64,000 bases of DNA from Alcanivorax quisquiliarum (lineage in GTDB: Bacteria > Pseudomonadota > Gammaproteobacteria > Pseudomonadales > Alcanivoracaceae). Below the pieces are notes generated by a model. That model saw nothing but the letters and a program-made list of their open reading frames with translations. It ran no database searches and was not told where the DNA came from. Shown here piece after piece: positions 57,083 to 64,000 of this stretch. How positions within the stretch are numbered: the stretch's first letter is position 1; each line of letters starts with the position of its first letter. Both the position numbers and the translations under genes were made by a program. The stretch is taken from contig NZ_JALKII010000001.1 in the NCBI RefSeq assembly GCF_023051175.1, positions 248,001-312,000 of the forward strand, read 5' to 3'.

Positions 57083-57576
57083 CAGTTCACCACTCGACTG
57101 GCACCAGGGAGCTTCATTCGCATATAAGTAGCCAGGCCAGTGGCCAGCAGCTCGCTGGAAGCAGGCTCGTTCTCGGTGCCCTCTTCGAACACCGACATGC
57201 GCACAAAGGCAACATGCTGGCTCAGCCGATAACAATGCGCCTCGCACACCACAGCGTGCCGAGGCCGAGGCGCCCGCAGATGATCCACGCGCATATCAAT
57301 GGTGGGCGTTATCTCGAAATCCGGAAATATACGACACGCATTGGCCAGCCCGCCAGCCTGATCCATCAATGCAAAAATGGCGCCACCGTGAGTAACGCCG
57401 GTTTCGGGGTTGCCCACGAGCACATCCTGATAAGGCATGCGCACCCGCACCGTCTCTTCATCGGCCTCAAGCACCTCCAGTTCAAGCAAGGTAGAATGTT
57501 TCACGGAAGCCACAAAGCGGCGGCAGATATCCAACCGGGTATACCCCGGCGCGTCTTGTGAGGTCACAGCGGTCAA
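57082..57576 (-). CDS. PaaI-family hotdog thioesterase (first of a pair)
   Basis: 164-residue hotdog protein. The motif TGVTHGGAIFALMDQAGG (about 80-97) holds the catalytic Gly-rich turn and the Asp expected in PaaI-type thioesterases. It overlaps the following paralogue by one base. It is divergent from the PhaC-like gene, with 93 bp between the starts. Confidence 0.9.
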   Translation of the reverse strand: MTAVTSQDAPGYTRLDICRRFVASVKHSTLLELEVLEADEETVRVRMPYQDVLVGNPETGVTHGGAIFALMDQAGGLANACRIFPDFEITPTIDMRVDHLRAPRPRHAVVCEAHCYRLSQHVAFVRMSVFEEGTENEPASSELLATGLATYMRMKLPGASRVVN

Positions 57577-57669
57577 TTCCTTGCTAGAAACATGGGGGCA
57601 TTATGCGCGCGGCGAACCTTCATAGAAACCCGCGCCCGATCTTCCAGCCCTCTCTGACGGAGCCATGAT

Positions 57670-58806
57670 ATGTCCCGAGCCGCGTTGTTGACCAGCAGCT
57701 TCAAGGCCCTGCGGCACGCTGTGGAGCGTCGCCGGCACCCCCAGCGCTTCATTCTGGTGGATCAGACGCCATGGGACGAAATCTACCGCGACGACATCAT
57801 GGCCGTGCGCCGTTACAACCTGCCGGCCATGGATGAAATTACCGTAGAGGGCGAGCCGGTCACGGTGACCGATGCTATTGCGCCAACGCCGTTGCTGCTT
57901 GTCCCTGCCCTGGGCATCCATTCGTGGACATTCGATATCATGCCGGATCGCAGCATGGTGCGTTATCTGATGGCGCGAGGTTTTGATGTCTATCTGCTCG
58001 ACTGGGGCCGGCCTTCCCTGTCAGAGCGCCCGCTGACGCTGGATACCTACGTCAACACCTGGCTGCCGGCCGCCGTCGAAGCAGTGCAGCGCGATGCGGC
58101 AGCGGAGCAGATCAGCCTGGTGGGTTACTGCATGGGCGGGCTGCTGTGCATGATGTATCTGGGCGGGCACGAAGATGCGCCTGTGAAGAACCTGGCGACG
58201 ATTGCCAGCCCCGTTGATTTTCACCAAAGCGGTGCCTACGGCCGACTGTTCAGTCTGGTCAGCATCCCCGCCATGAAAGCGCACGATTGGTTTAGCGTAC
58301 GCCTGGAGCCGCTTGATGCCAAGCTGTTTCATATTCCTGCCAACCTGCTCTCGCTCGGCTTCAAGATGACCAACCCGGCGGGCGTGGTGGCCTCATATAT
58401 GGATCTGGTGCGCAACATCAGTAATCGCGATTATGTAACCGAATACATGACCATGGGCCAGTGGTTCAACGACATGCTGGACTACCCTGGCGCCATTGTG
58501 CGCGAAGTGATCGAGAAAATGGTGATCAGCAATGATATCGCTGGCGGGCGCATCCAGCTGGGCAAGCGTACCGCACGGCTGGCCAATATTCGTTGCAGCG
58601 TGCTGGCCGTGGCCGGTAGCACTGATCGCATTGTCACCATCCGCGCAGCCCGTGACATCCTGCGTGTGGTCGGCTCCCGGGACAAGCGTTTTGAAGTGGC
58701 CCCCGGCGGCCATGCCGGCGTTTTCGCCGGCAGCAAGGCGCCCACCCACACCTGGCGGCTGATCGCAGATTGGCTGTTGCCGCGTTCGGGCGCCGCAGAA
58801 ACCTGA
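57670..58806 (+). CDS. PhaC-like polyhydroxyalkanoate synthase/acyltransferase (class III type)
   Basis: 378-residue alpha/beta-fold enzyme with Cys in the lipase box: GYCMGG, Cys154. The triad is completed by Asp in AGSTDRIV near 317 and His in PGGHAGVF near 346. Cys as nucleophile and the length match class III PhaC, which needs a PhaE partner; none is in the window. VYLLDWGRP near 108-116 is a PHA-synthase segment. It may polymerise hydroxyacyl-CoA or act as an acyltransferase. Its stop is one base from the next convergent gene. Confidence 0.85.
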   Translation: MSRAALLTSSFKALRHAVERRRHPQRFILVDQTPWDEIYRDDIMAVRRYNLPAMDEITVEGEPVTVTDAIAPTPLLLVPALGIHSWTFDIMPDRSMVRYLMARGFDVYLLDWGRPSLSERPLTLDTYVNTWLPAAVEAVQRDAAAEQISLVGYCMGGLLCMMYLGGHEDAPVKNLATIASPVDFHQSGAYGRLFSLVSIPAMKAHDWFSVRLEPLDAKLFHIPANLLSLGFKMTNPAGVVASYMDLVRNISNRDYVTEYMTMGQWFNDMLDYPGAIVREVIEKMVISNDIAGGRIQLGKRTARLANIRCSVLAVAGSTDRIVTIRAARDILRVVGSRDKRFEVAPGGHAGVFAGSKAPTHTWRLIADWLLPRSGAAET

Positions 58807-58807
58807 T

Positions 58808-59596
58808 TCAGCCCGCGCGAGCGCCAGCCTGCTTCAGGGTATCGACAATCTGCTCGCTATATCGGTGCACCAGAAATGGCACGGCGTTCTCGTAGAACTT
58901 GATAAGAGACTCGCGAATAAAACCCCATTTGACGGCAGCCTGCTCCAGTGCCCGGCTGACATTTTCATTGTCGCGATAAGTCCGCCGCAGCTCGGCCAGT
59001 TGCTGCTCGAAAGCGGGCACCGCATCACGAAACTCCAGCCTTCCCTCCCCGGTATCCACCGCCATGCCCCCGGCAGGGTCGGCGGCCAGGGCCAGATATT
59101 CCGAGGCCATCCGCTGCATCTGCGCGGCCAGCGCCCATATGTCTGCCTGAGCGCCCTCGTTGCTGGCCTGAAAACCCGCCAGCCGGCCAGTGATTACTGC
59201 CGCCAACCCATTGACATCCTGAATGGCGTAGGTGTCTGCCTGCCCACGGGCGCGCCTGGCGGCACTGGCAAACGCTTCCCATTGTGGCCCGAGCTCGCGA
59301 AACAATGCCCGCTCCGGGTCGGTCGCCGCCGCCCGCGCCAATGCCTCGAAACTGCGCTGCCCCTGATCCACGCTGGCGAGCAGCCGGGAATGGTATTCCC
59401 GGTCGCCTGCCATCACTGTGTGCATGTGGAAGTCCGCACGAATGCGCCAGATATCCAGTTGCAAACGCTCCAGTGCAGCGCGATCCACCGACGCACTGGC
59501 CAGCACAGGCGCCAGCAACAGCGCTACAACAAGCAGCAAAGCATGTATTGGGCGCAGGCACTGTGCACCCCGACGGCGGGTCTTGAGGTCAGGCAT
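58808..59596 (-). CDS. Secreted helical protein of unknown function
   Basis: 262 residues; no family recognised. A signal peptide is clear (IHALLLVVALLLAPVLASA, cleavage near residue 36). The mature part is almost all alpha-helical with heptad-like runs (FRELGPQWEAFASAARRAR, FEQQLAELRRTYRDN), the look of a periplasmic four-helix bundle such as the PilJ or chemoreceptor sensor type, but with no membrane anchor after it. A GGAG ribosome site precedes the ATG. Confidence 0.75.
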   Translation of the reverse strand: MPDLKTRRRGAQCLRPIHALLLVVALLLAPVLASASVDRAALERLQLDIWRIRADFHMHTVMAGDREYHSRLLASVDQGQRSFEALARAAATDPERALFRELGPQWEAFASAARRARGQADTYAIQDVNGLAAVITGRLAGFQASNEGAQADIWALAAQMQRMASEYLALAADPAGGMAVDTGEGRLEFRDAVPAFEQQLAELRRTYRDNENVSRALEQAAVKWGFIRESLIKFYENAVPFLVHRYSEQIVDTLKQAGARAG

Positions 59597-59675
59597 GTTT
59601 ATTCTCCAGACTATTATTTTTCTGCCTAGTGTTTTTCTGCCGAGCCAATGAGGTTAAACCTTGCCACCCGGGTTG

Positions 59676-60461
59676 TCACCCGGCATCAATAAGCTCCTGG
59701 TGCAGTGCTTGAAACTCCTGCGTCAGCTTGTGCTTGGGCGCCATATGAATCAGCGGCGTCGCCTGGCCGTGGGATTCGCGCATCACCACGCTTGCAGACA
59801 GATAACTGCCCAGGATCGGCAACCCTTCCTCAGCCAGACTGTCTACCAACTGCTGCGGCAATCGCGCACGGGGCTGGAACTGGTTGACAATGATGCCCTC
59901 GACTGCCAATTGCTCGTTGTGATCGTCACGTGCTTCACTGATATTTTCCAGCAAGGTGTAAAGGGCGTTGCGGGAAAAGGCATCGCAATCAAATGGTATC
60001 AAGACCTTGTCTGCAGCGATCAGCGCAGAGAGTGTGTAGAAATTATACGCAGGCGGCGTGTCGATATAGATAACGTCGAACTCTCGCTCCAGCGCCTTGA
60101 TCAGGGACCGCAGCTTGTAAATCTTGTGCTTGCTCTCCAGCAGATGCTGAATTTCACCCAGCTCGGGATCTGACGGCAGCACGAACAGATTTTCAAACGC
60201 GGTCGCACGGATATATTCCAGTGGATCTTTTTCCTTCAGGCGGAACGACAGTGTCTGCGCAAAAAAAGTGCCAATATTCGGTTTCGGCCCTTCCCCATCG
60301 CTGTACGCATCCATGCCAAGCAGATACTGGCTGGCGTTGCATTGTGGGTCGAGATCCACCACCAGGGTACGCAACCCTTCGCTGGCGCTGATAGCGGCCA
60401 GATTGACCGTGATACTGGATTTTCCTACTCCACCTTTCTGGTTGAATACTACGCGCCGCAT
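59676..60461 (-). CDS. ParA-family ATPase, orphan
   Basis: 261-residue ParA/Soj-type ATPase. The ATG at 60461 follows GGAGG and gives RRVVFNQKGGVGKSS, the deviant Walker A with signature Lys9 and Lys14. DLDPQCNAS and YIDTPPAYN are the A' and Walker B motifs. No parB gene or parS-like repeat is adjacent, so it is not the chromosome par pair; orphan ParAs position cargo such as chemoreceptors, secretion machines or PHA granules. A role with the nearby PhaC-like protein is speculation. Confidence 0.92.
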   Translation of the reverse strand: MRRVVFNQKGGVGKSSITVNLAAISASEGLRTLVVDLDPQCNASQYLLGMDAYSDGEGPKPNIGTFFAQTLSFRLKEKDPLEYIRATAFENLFVLPSDPELGEIQHLLESKHKIYKLRSLIKALEREFDVIYIDTPPAYNFYTLSALIAADKVLIPFDCDAFSRNALYTLLENISEARDDHNEQLAVEGIIVNQFQPRARLPQQLVDSLAEEGLPILGSYLSASVVMRESHGQATPLIHMAPKHKLTQEFQALHQELIDAG

Positions 60462-60569
60462 CCTTCGTCCTCCATTCGGCCAGCCGTGCCGCGCAATCAT
60501 ACAGACGCACACAGGGCGCGGCGAGAAACAGCCACCGTAACGCAACCGCATGTCAGACAAAGCGGCAGG

Positions 60570-60604
60570 TTATACACAGATACAGTGGATGACCCTGTGC
60601 ATAA
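60570..60604. promoter_or_regulatory. Two inverted DnaA-box-like sequences
   Basis: TTATACACA (60570-60578) and, inverted, TGTGCATAA (60596-60604) both match TTATNCACA. They are 26 bp apart, centre to centre, in the 376 bp gene-free gap between parA and the P450 gene. The rest of that gap (60462-60837) holds the two promoters and no gene I can support. Confidence 0.5.
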
Positions 60605-60744
60605 CCCCGGTACAAGATGCCACAAGCCACGCCAGCCGCTTCACGCCCCCCGTGGTACAAGAACTGAACACCACGGCGCCCTTTGTATAACTTGAAGCGG
60701 TTTTTCCCGTCAGGTGTAGCCAGCTCTGTGAAAGCTGTTTACTC

Positions 60745-60810
60745 ACACGGTGAAATGCTTGCAGCGCTTTGCAGACTCCCTATGATGAGAAAAAAGAATA
60801 CACGGTGTAT
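60745..60810 (+). promoter_or_regulatory. P450 promoter with a repeated operator-like core
   Basis: A -10 TATGAT lies at 60781-60786, with a weak TTGCAG -35 16 bp before it. The octamer ACACGGTG occurs at 60745-60752 and again at 60800-60807, 55 bp apart, bracketing the promoter. The second copy is inside the perfect dyad ATACAC-G-GTGTAT (60798-60810); the first is inside TCAC-ACG-GTGA. The layout suits a dimeric repressor bound on both sides. Confidence 0.6.
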
Positions 60811-60837
60811 ATCCCGTCCAGCATCAGGAGTCTCGCA

Positions 60838-62184
60838 ATGACCAGCGCAATGCCGTTCTCCCCTGTCCCCACGGGCAGCAACCTCAAGCCGGTGCCGGGT
60901 GATCCGGGCCTGCCTCTGGTTGGCAACACGTTACGGATCATGCGCGACCCGCTGCGCATCGCCCGCGAGCGCTATGATCTCTATGGCCCCATTTCCTGGA
61001 CCAACGCCTTCGGTATGCGCATGGTCAGCCTGATCGGCCCGGATGCCAACGAGTTCGTGCTGCTCAACCGTGGTGATCTGTTTTCCAATAATCAGGGTTG
61101 GGATTTCTTTATTGGTCGTTTCTTCCATCGCGGCATCATGCTGCTGGATTTCGAAGAACACCGCTGGCATCGCCGTATCATGCAGCAGGCGTTCAAACCG
61201 GAAGTGCTGCGTGAATATATTGCCCGCATGGGGCCGGCCATCCGTAGCGGGCTGAAGGCCTGGGAGCCAGGCAAAAGAGAGATGCTGCCCTCGATCAAAC
61301 AGCTCACCCTCGACCTTGCCACGGATGTTTTCATGGGACAGCAGCTCGGGCAGGAAGCCGATCAGATCAACCGTGCTTTCGTGGATACGGTTCGTGCCGG
61401 CACTGCACTGGTGCGCTTCAATATGCCCGGCGGCCGCTGGTCACGCGGCCTGCGCGGCCGGCGCGTGCTGGAGGAGTTTTTCCGCCGGGAACTGCCCGCC
61501 AAGCGGCGCAGCGACGGGCCGGATCTGTTCAGTGCACTGTGCCGGGCCGAAACAGAAGATGGCGCCCGTTTCTCCGACGAAGACGTGGTCAACCACATGA
61601 TCTTCCTGATGATGGCCGCCCATGACACCACCACCATCACCCTGACGGCCATGATCTACTGGCTGGCACGGCACCCCGAGTGGCAGCAGCGCTTGCGCGA
61701 TGAAAGCGAAAGCCTGGGCAAAGCCCAGCTGGATTATGACGATCTGGCAAAGATGGAAGCGACCTCGCTGGTCATGAAAGAAGCACTGAGGCTGTGTGCA
61801 CCAGTGCCGAGCATCCCGCGCCGCAGCGTTCGCGATGCCGAGTTTCAGGGGCATCATATCCCGGCTGGCACGCTGATCTCGATCACGCCGTTTTTTACCC
61901 ACTATATGCACGAATACTGGCCGGAGCCGGAGCGCTTCGATCCGGAGCGATTTGCCGAGCATCGCCGGGAAGACAAGATTCATCCGTACGCCTGGGTGCC
62001 CTTTGGCGGCGGCGCGCACAAATGCATCGGCCTGCATTTTGCCGAGTTGCAGATCAAGGCGGTGATACACCAGCTGCTCCAGCATTTCAGCTGGACAGTG
62101 CCGGAGGATTACCGGATGAAACTGGACATGACCAGCCTGCCGGTGCCTACCGACGGTCTGCCCGTTACGCTGACACGGCGCTGA
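60838..62184 (+). CDS. Cytochrome P450
   Basis: 448-residue soluble P450 monooxygenase. The ATG at 60838 follows AGGAG. The heme ligand is Cys396 in FGGGAHKCIG; the I-helix oxygen motif is AAHDTT with Asp263 (Ala-His where many have Gly-Ala); the K-helix has KEALRLC and the meander FDPERF. A Pro-rich start (PGDPGLPLVGNT) is present. It is unlike CYP153 alkane hydroxylases, which carry GGNDTTRN; the pattern is nearer to CYP51/CYP120-like enzymes acting on sterols, retinoids or fatty acids. No ferredoxin gene is adjacent. A strong terminator follows. Confidence 0.94.
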   Translation: MTSAMPFSPVPTGSNLKPVPGDPGLPLVGNTLRIMRDPLRIARERYDLYGPISWTNAFGMRMVSLIGPDANEFVLLNRGDLFSNNQGWDFFIGRFFHRGIMLLDFEEHRWHRRIMQQAFKPEVLREYIARMGPAIRSGLKAWEPGKREMLPSIKQLTLDLATDVFMGQQLGQEADQINRAFVDTVRAGTALVRFNMPGGRWSRGLRGRRVLEEFFRRELPAKRRSDGPDLFSALCRAETEDGARFSDEDVVNHMIFLMMAAHDTTTITLTAMIYWLARHPEWQQRLRDESESLGKAQLDYDDLAKMEATSLVMKEALRLCAPVPSIPRRSVRDAEFQGHHIPAGTLISITPFFTHYMHEYWPEPERFDPERFAEHRREDKIHPYAWVPFGGGAHKCIGLHFAELQIKAVIHQLLQHFSWTVPEDYRMKLDMTSLPVPTDGLPVTLTRR

Positions 62185-62188
62185 AGGC

Positions 62189-62220
62189 AACAAGCGCCGG
62201 GCCTGGCCCGGCGCTTGTTT
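62189..62220 (+). terminator. Strong intrinsic terminator after the P450 gene
   Basis: A perfect 14 bp stem (62189-62202 with 62206-62219) with core GCGCCGGGC/GCCCGGCGC closes on the loop CTG and is followed by a short T/C tail. It begins four bases after the stop codon. Confidence 0.9.
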
Positions 62221-62311
62221 CTCTCTGGCTTCGGCGCCCGGCTACGATACCGCTTCTGGCGCCATTCGCTGATTCCGGCCCTGCTTTTTCGGGTGCGCAC
62301 GGCCCGCACGC

Positions 62312-62401
62312 TTATCGTGCTGCTCTCTTTGCTGCTTTCCTTGCTGCCTTTCTTTCTACCTCTCTTTTTGCCTCACCAGCCGTCTTTCTTGCCGCGTTCA
62401 T
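62312..62401 (-). CDS. Possible 29-residue Lys/Arg/Ala peptide downstream of gor
   Basis: Seventeen bases after the gor stop an ATG (62401) with GAGAAG in front opens a frame ending TAA. It encodes MNAARKTAGEAKREVERK followed by alternating Ala and Lys/Arg. The composition is strikingly basic, like the tails of histone-like or RNA-binding proteins. The coding strand is purine-rich and stands out from its surroundings. It may be a true small protein or a decayed tail; there is no other evidence. Confidence 0.3.
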   Translation of the reverse strand: MNAARKTAGEAKREVERKAARKAAKRAAR

Positions 62402-62418
62402 CACTTCTCGCGCAGGCC

Positions 62419-63765
62419 CTAACGCATCGTCACGAACTCTTCCGCCGCTGTCGGATGAATCCCCAAGGTACGATCAAAATCTGCCTTGGTGGCCCCCATC
62501 ACCAGTGCTACGGCAAAGCCCTGCACGATCTCGCCGGCATCTTCCCCCGCCATGTGCAGGCCCAGCACCTTGTCGGTCGCCTCATCGACGACCAGTTTCA
62601 TCAGGGTGCGGGTCTTGCTGCTCCCGAGCGTGTAGCGCAACGGCCGGAATTCACTGCGGAACACCTTGACCGCTCCCACTTTTTCCCTTGCCTGCGCTTC
62701 GGTCATGCCCACCGTACCGATGTTGGGATGGCAAAATACCGCCGTGGCAATATTGTCGTAACTCAGCGGTGCCGGCTTCTCCGGTGCGAACAGCGTGCGT
62801 GCAAGCCACATGCCCTCGGCCAGAGCCACCGGAGTCAACTGCACCCGGTCGGTTACATCGCCTAACGCATAAATGCCGGGCACTGAGGTGGCATAGCCCT
62901 CGTCCACCTGAATGGCGCCGCTGTCCCGCAACGCAATGCCCACCTCGGGCGCAAACAGCCCCTCGGTGTTCGGCACCCGGCCCGTGGCGTAAAACACGGC
63001 ATCCACATCCAGCCGCTCGCCGCCTTTCAGATGCAGGCAGCGCCGATTGCCGGGCAGCGCCTCGATCCGCTCCACATCCGTATTGAACCGGGGCCGGGCA
63101 CCACTCTCGGCCATCTGAGCGGCGACAAACTGCCGAATATCATCGTCGAACCCGCGCAAGAACAGCTCGCCCCGGTACAGTTGATGCACCTCGCAGCCCA
63201 ACCCATGCAGAATCGACGCAAACTCGGTGGCGATATAGCCGCCCCCCACCACCGCCACGCAGGCGGGAAGCGCCGGCAGCGAGAACAGATCATCCGAGAT
63301 CAGCGCCAGCTCGCTGCCGGGCAGCTCCGGCACAAAGGGCCGCCCGCCCGTTGCCAGAATAATATTTCGCGTGTGTAGCACGCGATCGCCCGCCTGCACC
63401 TGCCCCGGCGCAAGAATCTGACCATGCGCTTCGATGACTTCCGCCCCGGCATTTTCCAGCAGCCGCCGATAAACACCGTTGAGCCGCTCAATCTCGCGTG
63501 TCTTGTTATCCCGTAGCCGCCCCCAATCAAAGCTGGCATCTCCGGTTTCAAAGCCATAGTCCTGAGCCAGAGTGAAGAGATCACGAAATTCGCTGGCATA
63601 TGCGAACATCTTTTTCGGCACGCAACCGACATTGACACAGGTTCCGCCCAGAAAACGGGACTCCACCACCGCCACACGGGCGCCGAGGCTGGCCGCTATC
63701 CGGGCCGAGCGCACACCACCGGAACCCGCCCCGATGACTACCAGGTCGTACTGCTGTTCAGACAT
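62419..63765 (-). CDS. gor: Glutathione reductase
   Basis: 448-residue flavoprotein disulfide reductase that regenerates reduced glutathione with NADPH. The ATG at 63765 follows AGGAGCGG; the frame open upstream is not conserved. The FAD fold is LVVIGAGSGGVRSAR, the redox disulfide Cys43/Cys48 (GGTCVNVGCVPKK), the NADPH fold VVGGGYIATEFA and the C-terminal active-site HPTAAEE with the catalytic His. The shape agrees with glutathione reductase rather than mercuric reductase or lipoamide dehydrogenase. Confidence 0.95.
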   Translation of the reverse strand: MSEQQYDLVVIGAGSGGVRSARIAASLGARVAVVESRFLGGTCVNVGCVPKKMFAYASEFRDLFTLAQDYGFETGDASFDWGRLRDNKTREIERLNGVYRRLLENAGAEVIEAHGQILAPGQVQAGDRVLHTRNIILATGGRPFVPELPGSELALISDDLFSLPALPACVAVVGGGYIATEFASILHGLGCEVHQLYRGELFLRGFDDDIRQFVAAQMAESGARPRFNTDVERIEALPGNRRCLHLKGGERLDVDAVFYATGRVPNTEGLFAPEVGIALRDSGAIQVDEGYATSVPGIYALGDVTDRVQLTPVALAEGMWLARTLFAPEKPAPLSYDNIATAVFCHPNIGTVGMTEAQAREKVGAVKVFRSEFRPLRYTLGSSKTRTLMKLVVDEATDKVLGLHMAGEDAGEIVQGFAVALVMGATKADFDRTLGIHPTAAEEFVTMR

Positions 63766-64000
63766 TTCCGCTCCTGTCATGTTTAGCCCGTCGCTATGCT
63801 GCCCCGGATGCCGCGGCGTCACAACTGGCAGGCAGCCCACCCATCCGGATCGCCTTCCCGCCCGCGCTCATCAGGACGACGTGCGCGAGCAGCGCTCTTC
63901 ATCTTAATACCCGCCCGGCCCACCCGTCCTAACCAGCGCGTGTTCCGCGTGCGAACCTCTGACTCACCCTGCATCGCGGCAGCCATCCAGATCGCCGCCT
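63766..64000. other. Right-edge stretch without a supported gene
   Basis: The last 235 bp hold the gor upstream region. A minus-strand frame open from the right edge ends in a stop at about 63966, so the tail of a gene lying outside the window is possible, but the few codons visible cannot be identified. Confidence 0.4.

Noticed and set aside
59676-60461. Chromosome partition locus or replication origin
   Set aside because: No parB, dnaA, gidA/mnmG or rnpA gene and no cluster of DnaA boxes beyond the single pair are present.
60838-62184. CYP153-type alkane hydroxylase
   Set aside because: The I-helix reads AAHDTT instead of the GGNDTT form of CYP153, and no ferredoxin or reductase gene is adjacent.
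62215-62865. Plus-strand frame with a long Leu/Phe-rich stretch after the P450 terminator
   Set aside because: The hydrophobic run comes from a polypyrimidine tract and the remainder is antisense to gor; no ribosome site is seen.

Overview
The window looks like a chromosomal segment of a GC-rich, aerobic gammaproteobacterium. The evidence is a Pseudomonas-type gsp operon, an Anr/Fnr regulator in an operon with hemN, split-subunit PntA, FabR-like TetR regulation, RlmJ and YaaA. The lipid- and hydrocarbon-oriented accessory genes (cytochrome P450, GMC alcohol oxidase with aldehyde dehydrogenase, PhaC-like synthase, a bacterial alkyl-DHAP-synthase-like protein, many alpha/beta hydrolases) would fit an Alcanivorax-like marine oil degrader. 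That placement is inference from gene content, not a database result. I see no insertion sequence, prophage, CRISPR array, tRNA or rRNA.

Region 1-10 kb: the end of a PAS-PilZ (c-di-GMP) protein, a 130 bp gap with two hairpins, then a tightly overlapping type II secretion operon gspE-F-G-H-I-J-K-L-M. It ends in an unrecognised secreted 459-residue protein where gspN would often lie; gspC, gspD and gspO are not in view. Region 10-24 kb: a lipoprotein S15/CocE-type hydrolase, a DUF1461 membrane protein overlapping a PEP-synthase-like protein that appears to lack its catalytic histidine, cobalamin-dependent methionine synthase, a DUF481 outer-membrane protein, the pntAA-pntAB-pntB transhydrogenase operon and a COQ8/ADCK3-like ABC1 kinase.

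Region 24-39.4 kb: mostly housekeeping. It holds an alpha/beta hydrolase, a DUF2236 (MpaB/Lcp-like) protein, the Prc protease, an SpmA-SpmB-like membrane protein, the repair dioxygenase AlkB, CorA, a metallo-beta-lactamase-fold hydrolase and YaaA. The operon hemN-anr-uspE follows; its promoter carries a perfect FNR/Anr box centred 41.5 bp before the predicted start. A membrane-anchored hydrolase and a zinc alcohol dehydrogenase close the block.

Region 39.4-48.6 kb: a Bcr/CflA-type exporter, then a four-gene operon (GMC oxidoreductase, 138-residue partner, aldehyde dehydrogenase, PLP-dependent D-threonine-aldolase-like enzyme). Its predicted sigma-70 promoter is overlapped by two palindromes. 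Beside it lie a frameshifted gene remnant and a FabR-like TetR gene, then rlmJ and an unlisted 46-codon membrane peptide downstream of a perfect CRP/Vfr-type site.

Region 48.6-64 kb: an operon of an alkyl-DHAP-synthase-like flavoprotein, a GlpD-like dehydrogenase and an FGGY kinase, preceded by a PlsC-like acyltransferase. This is a candidate glycerol ether-lipid module and the most interesting system here. After it come an OmpA-like lipoprotein, a ferritin-like diiron protein with its own 20 bp dyad, two overlapping PaaI thioesterases, a PhaC-like enzyme, a secreted helical protein, an orphan ParA, a P450 with a paired-operator-like promoter, and glutathione reductase.
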